From assembly GCA_030744625.1 (NCBI GenBank), contig JASLQF010000009.1, forward strand, positions 1 through 56,029: a stretch of DNA of 56,029 nt, in the 5' to 3' direction. This stretch comes from Rhodospirillales bacterium (GTDB lineage Bacteria; Pseudomonadota; Alphaproteobacteria; Rhodospirillales; JASLQF01). The position numbers and the translations under genes are program-made. Position 1 is the first letter of the stretch. The number at the start of each line of letters is the position of its first letter. The notes beneath the pieces are model-generated. The model was not told where the DNA came from. It ran no database searches and saw only the letters and a list, made by a program, of their open reading frames with translations. Shown in pieces: positions 19,542 to 26,852 of the stretch.

Positions 19542-19662
19542 CGGCGCATGCCTCGGGGCGGGCGTTTGAGCGAAGTCAAGGATGGCTTCGAATTTCGCGG
19601 CTATACGCTTGCCACGAATGGTGCCGGATCAATGACCAACTAATAACGAGGAGAACGACGAT

Positions 19663-20130
19663 ATGAAGCTAACCGATGCCCTGCTCGGCGAACACGGCGT
19701 GCTTTACGCTTTGTTCGAGCACGTGAGCCACGTGGTGGCGACGAGCAATGAAATAGGGGAGGTTCGAAGCGCCGTCTCCGTGCTGGAAAAGCTTCTCCTG
19801 TCGCACGCCAGGCTGGAGGAAGACCTGTTGTTCCCGAACTTGGAACCCCGTCTCGGTCCGATGGGACCCCTTGCCGTCATGCGCGCCGAGCACCGCGAGA
19901 TCGATCAATTTTTCGAGACCGCCAAGCAGTCGGAGGACATCGGATCTCTCAAGAAAGTGGTCGGCGATCTCCTGGATGTGGCCCACGATCACTTCCAGAA
20001 AGAGGAGATGGCACTGTTCGCCATGGCCCGACAGGTCCTCGACGAAGCGACGTTGAGCCGGCTGGGCGACGAATGGGCGGCAAGCCGGAAGGTCAAAGTC
20101 GACAGTCAGGGCTGCATGGGTGCCGCCTAG
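19663..20130 (+). CDS. Hemerythrin-like HHE domain protein
   Basis: A 155-residue four-helix-bundle protein with the spacing of hemerythrin-type di-iron ligands: His11 (GEHGVL), His48 with Glu52 (SHARLEEDLLFP), His77 (AEHREID), and His110 with Glu114 (HDHFQKEEMALF). Such HHE proteins bind oxygen, NO or iron, or take part in repair of iron centres. A GAGGAGAAC ribosome-binding site lies before the ATG. Monocistronic by appearance, since a strong GC hairpin follows at 20228. The flanking oxidase genes consume oxygen, but no functional link can be shown. Confidence 0.88.
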   Translation: MKLTDALLGEHGVLYALFEHVSHVVATSNEIGEVRSAVSVLEKLLLSHARLEEDLLFPNLEPRLGPMGPLAVMRAEHREIDQFFETAKQSEDIGSLKKVVGDLLDVAHDHFQKEEMALFAMARQVLDEATLSRLGDEWAASRKVKVDSQGCMGAA

Positions 20131-20227
20131 GCTCAGGCCCTGAGCGCGCCAGGCCCATATCCAACGCCATGCCGTTCTAGGCCACGCGGCCTAGTGCGTT
20201 ATCCGTTCAGATGTAATCACCGCTAGC

Positions 20228-20248
20228 GGGCCGGTCCGGGACCGGCCC
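20228..20248. terminator. GC-rich perfect hairpin between convergent genes
   Basis: GGGCCGGTCC at 20228-20237 is the exact complement of GGACCGGCCC at 20239-20248 with a single-base spacer. It lies between the 3' ends of the hemerythrin gene and the convergent dehydrogenase gene. There is no T run, so it may be a bidirectional terminator or a REP-like palindrome. A second small dyad TAGGCCACGCGGCCTA lies about 40 bases to the left. Confidence 0.45.
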
Positions 20249-20336
20249 CTACGCCGTTTGCTGAATGTTGGGGCGGGTCTCAGAGCCGACCAAGTCGAAT
20301 AGGCATTACGCTGCGTAAAACTAACCGGGGGTTGCG

Positions 20337-21278
20337 CTAGTCCTCCAGGCCGGTGCCGACGTCCACGTCCTCGGCCACCAACTCCAGGTTCGATGCCTTG
20401 GCCTGCAATTCCAGGAGCGTCGCGAAGTCGGTGTCCCGGTAGCCGTTGCCGATCAGCGTCTGGATGATTTCCCGCGTCGTCACGGCGAGCGGCATGGGCA
20501 CTTCGTACTTGCGCGCCGCCGACAGCCCCAGGTCCAGGTCCTTCCTCAGGAGCGGCGGCGTGAACGTGGTGGTGTAATCCAGATTGACCAGGGCCGGCGT
20601 CTTGTAGCGGGTGAACATGGACCCCATGACGCTGTTGTTGATGAATTCCAGGAAGGCGTGGCGCGGAACGCCCGCCTTCTCGGCCAAAACGGTGATTTCG
20701 ACCAGGGACTGGATGACGATGCCCAGCAAGACGTTGTGGCTGATCTTGCAGAAGCGGGCCAGTTCGCCTTCGCCGACGTAGCTGGCGCCACGGCCGAGAA
20801 TCTCCAGGTATCCCTCCACTTCGTCGTAGGTTTCCCTGGGCCCGGAAGCGACGATGCTCAGCTTGCCGGCTTTCACCACATGATCGTTGCCGCTGACCGG
20901 CGCCGCGAGGAAGGCGGCGCCCACGCGCCCGACGTCGGCGCGCGCCTGGGCCGAGGCTTCCTCGGATACGCTGGTGCAGTCGATGAATATCGCTGGCGGC
21001 CCGCCGCTCCCGGACAAGACGCCCTGGGGGCCCGATATGACCTCCAGGAGGTCGTCGGACGCCGCCACCATGGTAAAGACGATGTCGCGCCCGGCAAGCA
21101 GGGCGGGCGCGTCGACGATCACGGCCCCGGCATCGGCCAGGGGCTCGGCCTTGGACCGGGTGCGGTTGTAGACGGCGATGTCGCAGCCGGCCTTGGCCAG
21201 GCGTTCGGCCATGGCGTAGCCCATGCGCCCGGCGCCGATCCAGCCGATGGAGTGGCGGGTGGGGTCGAAGTCGGTCAT
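20337..21278 (-). CDS. NAD(P)-dependent beta-hydroxyacid dehydrogenase family protein
   Basis: A 313-residue member of the 6-phosphogluconate/3-hydroxyisobutyrate dehydrogenase family. The Rossmann loop IGWIGAGRMGYAMAERL is at 11-27 with the glycines of GAGRMG at 15-20. The substrate signature begins IDCTSVSEEASAQAR, and the catalytic lysine region is RFCKISHNVLLG. The start at 21278 has AAGGA upstream and follows the RidA stop by five bases. This family also contains imine reductases and glyoxylate or tartronate semialdehyde reductases. Pairing with RidA, which hydrolyses reactive imines, fits amine catabolism; the exact substrate is unknown. Confidence 0.85.
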   Translation of the reverse strand: MTDFDPTRHSIGWIGAGRMGYAMAERLAKAGCDIAVYNRTRSKAEPLADAGAVIVDAPALLAGRDIVFTMVAASDDLLEVISGPQGVLSGSGGPPAIFIDCTSVSEEASAQARADVGRVGAAFLAAPVSGNDHVVKAGKLSIVASGPRETYDEVEGYLEILGRGASYVGEGELARFCKISHNVLLGIVIQSLVEITVLAEKAGVPRHAFLEFINNSVMGSMFTRYKTPALVNLDYTTTFTPPLLRKDLDLGLSAARKYEVPMPLAVTTREIIQTLIGNGYRDTDFATLLELQAKASNLELVAEDVDVGTGLED

Positions 21279-21283
21279 TGTTC

Positions 21284-21748
21284 TTATTCCTTCGGGTAGG
21301 TGGCGATTGCGTCCAACTCGACGCGGGCGCCCGGCGTTGAAAGCTGGTTGACGCATAGGGTCGTGCTGGCCGGTTTCCAATCACCGAAAATCTCGCTCAG
21401 TGTGCTGGCCATGTCTTCCAGGTCGCGGATGTCGGTCAGGTACTTGGTCACCTTGACGACGTCGGTGAGCGCCAGTCCCTCGTGCTCGAGGATGGAGATC
21501 AGTGATTTCATGGCCAGGCGCGTCTGCTCGATGATGGAAACGGGGTGATCGTGCTCGGCGAAGTCGTGCGGATGGGTGTGATAGAGGGGCGACGGCGTGC
21601 ACCCGGATATGAACAATAAATCGCCCGATGACTGGATGCGCATGGCCGGCGCGTAGGGCATGTCCATGTGCCGCTCAGGCGTGGTTTGTATCTCGCCGAG
21701 GTTGGGATTGGTCGGCGATACCTTGAAAGGCGCGGCGCGTCCTGTCAT
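21284..21748 (-). CDS. RidA/YjgF family protein (probable enamine/imine deaminase)
   Basis: A 154-residue RidA-superfamily protein, which normally forms trimers and hydrolyses enamine/imine intermediates. Family features are DLLFISGCTPSPLYH in the first half, the helix EQTRLAMKSLISILEHEGL, VVKVTKYLTDIRDLEDMASTL, and the C-terminal PARVELDAIATYP-like end (GARVELDAIATYP). The start at 21748 is preferred over 21763 because GGAGCAAGG precedes it. It is coupled to the dehydrogenase gene. The canonical RidA arginine is in the GARVELD block, consistent with deaminase competence. Confidence 0.88.
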   Translation of the reverse strand: MTGRAAPFKVSPTNPNLGEIQTTPERHMDMPYAPAMRIQSSGDLLFISGCTPSPLYHTHPHDFAEHDHPVSIIEQTRLAMKSLISILEHEGLALTDVVKVTKYLTDIRDLEDMASTLSEIFGDWKPASTTLCVNQLSTPGARVELDAIATYPKE

Positions 21749-21837
21749 GAGCCTTGCTCCCATGGTTTTGGCAATAAGTAAAAGCCGTTCAGGGGCGTTT
21801 CACGGGCACCATCGTATGATGACCGGACGCCGTCAAT

Positions 21838-22473
21838 TCATAACGCGTAGACGATGACGCGGATGGGCGTCGGCTTCATGCCGGCGGCGTTGTTGAGTGC
21901 CTCGGGACAGTTGGAGAGGACGGCCAGCACGTCCATCTCGGCCAACAGGTCCACGTAGTCGCCGGCCTTCGATACCCCGGGCGCGATCGCCACGTCCCCG
22001 TTCGCCTCCACGGGCACGTACATGAAGAGGTTGATGTTGGCGGCGATGTCCTTGGCGCCCATTCCGTGCTTGGCGAGCTCGGCCTCGAAATTGCCCTGGC
22101 ATCCCCGGCCATCGTTGTTCTTGCCGAAGCGCACGTCGTCTATCTCCACCGAGCAACAGCCGTAAAGGGTGTCGTGGGAGCCGCAGGTGTCCTCGATGAA
22201 GGTCATCAACTTGCGGGCGCGCACGGACCATATGCCGAAGTCCTTGCCGAGATAGATGTTGCCGTTCAGCTTGATGGTGTTGGCGGCGTTGTAACGGTCC
22301 GACGGGTCATCGGCGTTGTAGCACAGGAAATCGACCGCCTGCTGGCCCTCGAGATCGATGATGCGCAGGATTTCGCCCTGGCGCATCTTGATGCTCCACG
22401 GCTCGCGCGCCGGGACGATGACGTCCTCGCGAATGGTCGCCCCTGGGATGGAAAGGTCCGTTTGCGTCGCCAT
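21838..22473 (-). CDS. DUF1989 / urea carboxylase-associated family protein
   Basis: A 211-residue protein matching the DUF1989 family, which accompanies urea or guanidine carboxylases. Two paralogues of the family form carboxyguanidine deiminase in characterised guanidine-degrading systems. Visible family blocks are ATIREDVIVPAREPWSIKMRQGE, EGQQAVDFLCYNADD, YGCCSVEIDDVRFG and GCQGNFEAELAKHGM, with several cysteines suited to zinc binding. Here it occurs as a single copy with no carboxylase nearby. It sits between RidA/dehydrogenase and the betaine-type transporter. A role with methylated or guanidino nitrogen compounds is inference. Confidence 0.82.
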   Translation of the reverse strand: MATQTDLSIPGATIREDVIVPAREPWSIKMRQGEILRIIDLEGQQAVDFLCYNADDPSDRYNAANTIKLNGNIYLGKDFGIWSVRARKLMTFIEDTCGSHDTLYGCCSVEIDDVRFGKNNDGRGCQGNFEAELAKHGMGAKDIAANINLFMYVPVEANGDVAIAPGVSKAGDYVDLLAEMDVLAVLSNCPEALNNAAGMKPTPIRVIVYAL

Positions 22474-22568
22474 CTATTTGCCCCCGTTGTGCCATTTCGA
22501 TGATTGGCCTGGTCCGAATCGAAGCCAGTATACAGAAACGGGGAGCGCGCCGTGATAGTGTGGTTTCC

Positions 22569-23600
22569 ATGATCGTACGCTGTCTCGTCTGCGTGGTTCT
22601 CGCCGCGGCATCGGCCTTCATGGCGCGGCCGGCGGCGTCCGACGCCATGACCTGCGTCCTCGATCGTCCGGTGATGTTCGCCGAACTCGACTGGGACAGC
22701 AACCGCCTGCATACGGCGCTGGCCCGCTACATCATGGAAATGGGCTACGGCTGCGAGACCGACGCCATCCCCGGCTCGACCATCCCCTTGCTCACCGGTC
22801 TCGCCCGCGGCGACGTCGACGTCATGATGGAAATCTGGAAGGACAACGTCACCGCCGCCTGGAACAAGGCGGAGGCGGCGGGCAAGGTGGTGTCGCTGGG
22901 CACCAACTTCCCGGACGCCGTCCAGGGCTGGTGGGTGCCGCGCTATCTGGTCGAGGGCGACGAGGCGCGCGGCATCGAGGCGGCGGCGCCCGGTCTCCGC
23001 CACGTGCGCGACCTGGTGCGCTTCAAGCACCTTTTCCGCGACCCCGAGGAGCCCGCCAAGGGGCGCTTCTACAACTGCATCCTGGGCTGGAACTGCGAGG
23101 TGGTGAACACCAACAAGCTCAAGGCCTACGGCCTCGACCGGCACTTCACCAACTTCCGCCCCGGCACCGGCGCGGCGCTGGCCGCCGCCATCGCGTCGAG
23201 CTATGCGCGCGCCAAGCCGTTCGTCGCCTACTACTGGGGGCCGACCTGGGTGCTCGGCAGGTTCGACCTGGTGATGCTCGACGAGCCGCCCTACGACAAG
23301 GCGGTCTTCGAGGCCCTGGCCAGCGGCGCCGACACCACCCGCGCCACCGCCTATCCCCTGGTCGAGGTGGTGGTCGGGGTCAACGCGCGTTTTCGCGACG
23401 CGGCGAAGGGACTGGCCGGGTTCCTGACCCGCTACCGGACGACCAGCGCCCTGATCAGCGCCGCCCTGGCCTACATGAACGACCGTGAGGGGGCCACCAT
23501 CAGGGACGCCGCCCTTCACTTCCTGAAGACGCGGCCCGAAGTGTGGACGGCGTGGGTGCCGCCCTCCATCGCGGCGCGCGTCACGGCCACGCTCGACTAG
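22569..23600 (+). CDS. Glycine betaine/proline-type ABC transporter, substrate-binding protein
   Basis: A 343-residue periplasmic binding protein of the ProX/OpuAC type. The signal peptide spans about 1-25 with cleavage after an ALA-like AASDA region. Typical blocks include FAELDWDSNRLHTALARYI, IPGSTIPLLTGLARGDVDVMMEIW, and QGWWVPRYLVEG, which supplies aromatic residues of the kind that bind quaternary ammonium groups. The ATG at 22569 lacks a clear Shine-Dalgarno; in-frame codons upstream would add a non-signal extension. The cognate permease and ATPase lie 600 bases downstream, separated by a reverse-strand gene. Betaine, choline, carnitine or a related compound are all possible ligands. 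Confidence 0.88.
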   Translation: MIVRCLVCVVLAAASAFMARPAASDAMTCVLDRPVMFAELDWDSNRLHTALARYIMEMGYGCETDAIPGSTIPLLTGLARGDVDVMMEIWKDNVTAAWNKAEAAGKVVSLGTNFPDAVQGWWVPRYLVEGDEARGIEAAAPGLRHVRDLVRFKHLFRDPEEPAKGRFYNCILGWNCEVVNTNKLKAYGLDRHFTNFRPGTGAALAAAIASSYARAKPFVAYYWGPTWVLGRFDLVMLDEPPYDKAVFEALASGADTTRATAYPLVEVVVGVNARFRDAAKGLAGFLTRYRTTSALISAALAYMNDREGATIRDAALHFLKTRPEVWTAWVPPSIAARVTATLD

Positions 23601-23628
23601 GGCGTGTAGTCTCCGCCCGTCTGCCCGT

Positions 23629-24012
23629 TCAGCCGCTTTCCTGACGCGCCTTGAACGCGGCCTCCCAATTTCGGCCATCGAACAGCCTGACCTCGTAGTC
23701 CTCGCTTTCGAGATCGAAATCGTCGAGACAACGAACGTTTATGAGGCATAGCTCGGGAGCCGAGCGCGGATGGCCAAAGGTGTGAATGCCGCAATGGCTG
23801 CAGAAATAATGCTTCGCTATCTCCGTGTTGAACCGATAGAGCGTCAAGTCGTCTTCACCCTGCAACCGGCGGAACCGATCCGGGGGCACACGGCAGAACA
23901 GGGCCCCTTTTTTCGAACAAATTGAACACGTGCAACGTTCAAGTTGCGACAACTCCGCGTCGACCTCGAACTTGACCGCGCCGCAGTGGCAGCTCCCATG
24001 ATAGGTCTTCAT
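23629..24012 (-). CDS. GFA/CENP-V family zinc protein (copy 2)
   Basis: A 127-residue GFA-fold protein with GSCHCGAV (Cys8, Cys10), RCTCSICSKKG (Cys27, Cys29, Cys32) and FCSHCGIHTFGHPRS, the full set of structural and catalytic zinc ligands of the family. It lies on the minus strand between the binding-protein gene and the permease gene of the ABC transporter, interrupting what would otherwise be one operon. It is clearly divergent in sequence from copies 1 and 3 in this window. A formaldehyde or S-(hydroxymethyl)glutathione role is possible but not proven for this family. Confidence 0.88.
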   Translation of the reverse strand: MKTYHGSCHCGAVKFEVDAELSQLERCTCSICSKKGALFCRVPPDRFRRLQGEDDLTLYRFNTEIAKHYFCSHCGIHTFGHPRSAPELCLINVRCLDDFDLESEDYEVRLFDGRNWEAAFKARQESG

Positions 24013-24049
24013 CGTTGTCTCCCCTAAGCATCAACAATGAGGCTAGCAG

Positions 24050-24086
24050 CAATATCCGAATATTGTGGAAAGGAATGCGAACATTC
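24050..24086. promoter_or_regulatory. Two small dyads in the divergent GFA/permease intergenic region
   Basis: CAATAT-CCGA-ATATTG at 24050-24065 and GAATG-CGAA-CATTC at 24073-24086 are two neighbouring inverted repeats in the 194-base gap between the divergent GFA and permease genes. They are AT-richer than the surroundings and so are candidate operators. No regulator gene is adjacent, and the assignment rests on symmetry alone. Confidence 0.35.
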
Positions 24087-24206
24087 GCAGGTTAATCCCA
24101 GTCCGTCGCCCGTTTATGAGAACATGAGCTGGCGCGATCCCGATGTATGGTGGCGAAGCGCCGCGCCGTTCCCGTGCGTCCGATTACCATGTGAGGGAGG
24201 GTAGCC

Positions 24207-25067
24207 ATGTTCCCCGAAGACCTGCGATGGCCCATCGCCGGCTCCATCAACCGCGCCGTCGAATGGCTGGTCGCCAACCACGGCGACGCCTTCGAAGCGG
24301 CGGCGGGCGGCGTCCTCTTCGTGTTGGTCCACCTGGAGCAGTTCCTGCGCGGCCTGCCCTGGTGGCTGGTGGTATTGGCCGTCGCCGCCGCCGCCTACCA
24401 CGCCAGCCGCCGCGCCGCGCTGAGCTTGGGCCTGGCCGCCGCCATGGTGCTCATCGGCGTGCTCGGGCTGTGGGACATGGCCATGCAGACCGTGGCCCTG
24501 ATGGTGGTGGCGACGGTATTGGCGGTGGCCATCGGCCTGCCCCTCGGCATCGCCTTGTCGGGGAGCCGCCGAGCCCGCGCCCTGGCCCTGCCCGTGCTCG
24601 ACGCCATGCAGACCCTGCCCAGCTTCGTCTATCTGGTCCCCGCCCTCATGCTCTTCGGGCTCGGCAAGGTGCCGGCCATCTTCGCCACCGTGATCTACGC
24701 CATGCCACCGGTCATCCGCCTCACCGACCTCGGCATCCGCCTGGTCGACGCCGAGGTCGTGGAGGCGGCCGACGCCTTCGGCGCCAGCCGAACCCAAAGG
24801 CTGTTCGGCGTGCAACTGCCCCTGGCCCTGCCGACCATCATGGCGGGGGTCAACCAGACCACCATGATGGCGCTCTCCATGGTGGTCATCGCCTCGATGA
24901 TCGGGGCGCGCGGGCTCGGCGAGCAGGTGCTGCTCGGCATCCAGCGCCTCGACGTCGGCGCCGGCACGGAGGCCGGCATCGCCATCGTGGCCCTGGCCAT
25001 CGTGCTCGACCGCATCACCCAGTCCTATGGCCGGGGCGGCGCGGCCGCCCGCCGGGCGGCGGGCTGA
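24207..25067 (+). CDS. Glycine betaine/proline-type ABC transporter, permease
   Basis: A 286-residue inner-membrane permease of the ProW type with about six hydrophobic segments. The binding-protein-dependent transport domain includes MVVATVLAVAIGLPLGIAL, the helix LPVLDAMQTLPSFVYLVPALM (typical of ProW/OpuAB) and the EAA loop EAADAFGASRTQRLFGVQLP that docks onto the ATPase. GAGGGAGGGTAGCC upstream of the ATG is a good ribosome-binding site. It is followed by the ATPase gene after 19 bases, forming a two-gene operon. Confidence 0.92.
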   Translation: MFPEDLRWPIAGSINRAVEWLVANHGDAFEAAAGGVLFVLVHLEQFLRGLPWWLVVLAVAAAAYHASRRAALSLGLAAAMVLIGVLGLWDMAMQTVALMVVATVLAVAIGLPLGIALSGSRRARALALPVLDAMQTLPSFVYLVPALMLFGLGKVPAIFATVIYAMPPVIRLTDLGIRLVDAEVVEAADAFGASRTQRLFGVQLPLALPTIMAGVNQTTMMALSMVVIASMIGARGLGEQVLLGIQRLDVGAGTEAGIAIVALAIVLDRITQSYGRGGAAARRAAG

Positions 25068-25086
25068 GGGCCGGGGGGCAGGTCTC

Positions 25087-26241
25087 GTGGCCAAGATCGA
25101 GCTTTCCGCCGTCACCAAGGTCTTCGGCCCGCGGCCAGAAAGCGTGCTGCCTCTGGTGGCGCAAGGGATGGGCAAGGCCGAGGTCCTGGAGAAGACCGGC
25201 CACACGGTGGGTCTGCGCGATATCTCGCTCCATGTGGAGGAGGGCGAGACCTTCGTCGTGATGGGGCTTTCGGGCTCCGGGAAATCGACCTTGCTGCGCC
25301 TCCTCAACCGCCTCGTCGAGCCGACGGCGGGCTCGGTGCGTGTGGACGGCCGGGACATGGTGGAGCTGGGCAGGGCCGAGCTCGTCCACTTCCGCCGACA
25401 CGCGGCGAGCATGGTGTTCCAGGGTTTCGCGCTGCTGCCGCACCGCACCGTGCTCGCCAACGTGGCCTTCGGGCTGGAGGCACGGGGCATGAAGCGCCGG
25501 GCGCGCCAGGCCGAGGCGCGCGCCTGGATCGAGGCGGTTGGCCTGACCGGCTACGAGGGCAGCCTGCCGGGCGAGCTTTCGGGCGGCATGCGCCAGCGCG
25601 TCGGGTTGGCCCGGGCCCTGGCCACCGGCGCCGGTATCCTGCTCATGGACGAGCCCTTCGCGGCGCTCGACCCCCTGATCCGCCGCGACATGCGGGACCA
25701 GTTGGCGGCCCTTCAGAAGAGGCTCGGCAAGACCATCGTCTTCATCACCCACGACCTGGACGAGGCGCTCCGCCTCGGCGACCGGGTCGCCATCCTCAAC
25801 GACGGCGAGGTCGTGCAGGTGGGAACGCCCACCGATATCGTGCTCGGGCCGGCCGATGGCTTCGTCGCCGACTTCGTCAGCGGCGTCAACCGGGCCCGGG
25901 TGCTGACGGCGGCGGCGGTGGCGGCGGAGGCGGAGGCGGAGGCCACTGTGATCCCGGTGAGTTCCCCTTCAGAGGCGGCGCTGGAATCCATGCGCCGGGA
26001 CGGTGCAAGCTGCGCCTACGCGGTCGACGCGGAAGGAAAATTTGCCGGCGTCGTCACCCGCAAGGACGTGGCGCACTTGCGAATAGTGCCAACCCTGAAA
26101 CCCGATGTCGCGCTCGAAGACCTGCTCGCCGTGGTCGCCGGCGCCGAGTGGCCGGTGCCGGTGGTCAACGACGCCGGGGTGCTGGTGGGGACGATCGACG
26201 GCGAGGCCATCCTCGCCGCCCTCGCCGGGAGGGGCGAATAG
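25087..26241 (+). CDS. Glycine betaine/proline-type ABC transporter, ATP-binding protein
   Basis: A 384-residue ATPase of the ProV/OpuAA type, starting at GTG 25087 with GGGGGGCAGG upstream. The N-terminal extension ending in LEKTGHTVGLRDISL is characteristic of ProV. Walker A is GLSGSGKST at 60-68, the Q-loop is FQGFALLPHRTV, the signature is LSGGMRQRVGLARAL and Walker B is ILLMDEPFAALDP. The C-terminus (about 290-384) holds a CBS pair with GKFAGVVTRKDV and GVLVGTIDGEAIL. In OpuA-type importers such CBS modules sense ionic strength. This supports import of a compatible solute or its catabolic use. Confidence 0.93.
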   Translation: MAKIELSAVTKVFGPRPESVLPLVAQGMGKAEVLEKTGHTVGLRDISLHVEEGETFVVMGLSGSGKSTLLRLLNRLVEPTAGSVRVDGRDMVELGRAELVHFRRHAASMVFQGFALLPHRTVLANVAFGLEARGMKRRARQAEARAWIEAVGLTGYEGSLPGELSGGMRQRVGLARALATGAGILLMDEPFAALDPLIRRDMRDQLAALQKRLGKTIVFITHDLDEALRLGDRVAILNDGEVVQVGTPTDIVLGPADGFVADFVSGVNRARVLTAAAVAAEAEAEATVIPVSSPSEAALESMRRDGASCAYAVDAEGKFAGVVTRKDVAHLRIVPTLKPDVALEDLLAVVAGAEWPVPVVNDAGVLVGTIDGEAILAALAGRGE

Positions 26242-26255
26242 GGGCGCCGGCGCCG

Positions 26256-26672
26256 TCAATCGTGCTTCATCCAGCCCGGCGATTGGGGCAGGCCGTCGGT
26301 GATGGCGTAGTAATCGGCCTTGTCGGCGACGAAGATGTGCTCGGCGGTATCGAGCCCGCTGGGCTGGTCCAGGCTGCCGGCGGCGATGCTGATGCCGGAG
26401 CGCTCGGGGGCATTCCAAAAGAGGCTCGAGCCGCACTCCGCGCAGAAGCCGCGGAGCGCCTCACGGGAAGACTGATACCACTTGAGGCCGCGCTCGTCGG
26501 CCAGGGTGAACTGGTCGTCGTCGACGTGGGTGTAGGCGCCGAAGTGGCCGCCGAAGCGCCGGCACTGGCCGCAGTGGCAGTTGATGACCGGGCGCACCTC
26601 TCCCCGCACTTCGTAGCGCACGGCGCCGCACAGGCAGCCGCCCGTCGCCACGCTTTCCTGGCCCGTGTTCAT
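26256..26672 (-). CDS. GFA/CENP-V family zinc protein (copy 3)
   Basis: A 138-residue GFA-fold protein. Zinc motifs are ATGGCLCGAV (Cys13, Cys15), NCHCGQCRRFGG (Cys32, Cys34, Cys37) and GFCAECGSSLFWN. The C-terminal HIFVADKADYY-type block is common in the 'aldehyde-activating protein' subgroup. It converges on the ABC ATPase gene with a 14-base gap, and its start faces the PadR promoter region. This is the third GFA-family gene in about 15 kb, all around sarcosine or betaine-type genes. Confidence 0.88.
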   Translation of the reverse strand: MNTGQESVATGGCLCGAVRYEVRGEVRPVINCHCGQCRRFGGHFGAYTHVDDDQFTLADERGLKWYQSSREALRGFCAECGSSLFWNAPERSGISIAAGSLDQPSGLDTAEHIFVADKADYYAITDGLPQSPGWMKHD

Positions 26673-26772
26673 ATCTTTCCTCCCTCGTTGTCGCCCATGT
26701 CCGAGGCCGGTATTTGGCGCCGGCGGCGCGTCCGGCGCAAGGCCTAAATCGCCGTTAAATCGCCGCGGCGGG

Positions 26773-26812
26773 TTGACTTTTATATATCAATATGATATAT
26801 ATCATAACGATA
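26773..26812 (+). promoter_or_regulatory. padR-efflux promoter with overlapping palindromic operator
   Basis: A -35 box TTGACT (26773-26778) and a -10-like TATATA (26796-26801) are 17 bases apart. The dyad TATATATCA-ATA-TGATATATA (26781-26801, perfect 9+3+9) covers the spacer and -10. A second perfect palindrome TGATATATATCA (26793-26804) and a looser TATC-5-GATA (26800-26812) overlap it. AT-rich dyads of this kind directly upstream are typical PadR targets, so autorepression of padR and the efflux genes is likely. Confidence 0.75.
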
Positions 26813-26852
26813 TAAATAGACCTTGCCGGAAACCCGACCGAAGGATTTTTTC

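Noticed and set aside
20131-20336. Third copy of the folded three-way-junction element near the 20228 hairpin
   Set aside because: It has short palindromes but no enclosing long inverted repeat and none of the shared blocks GATGC[G/T]GGAGCATC, GGGTCGCGTTT or GCGCCTTCCT.
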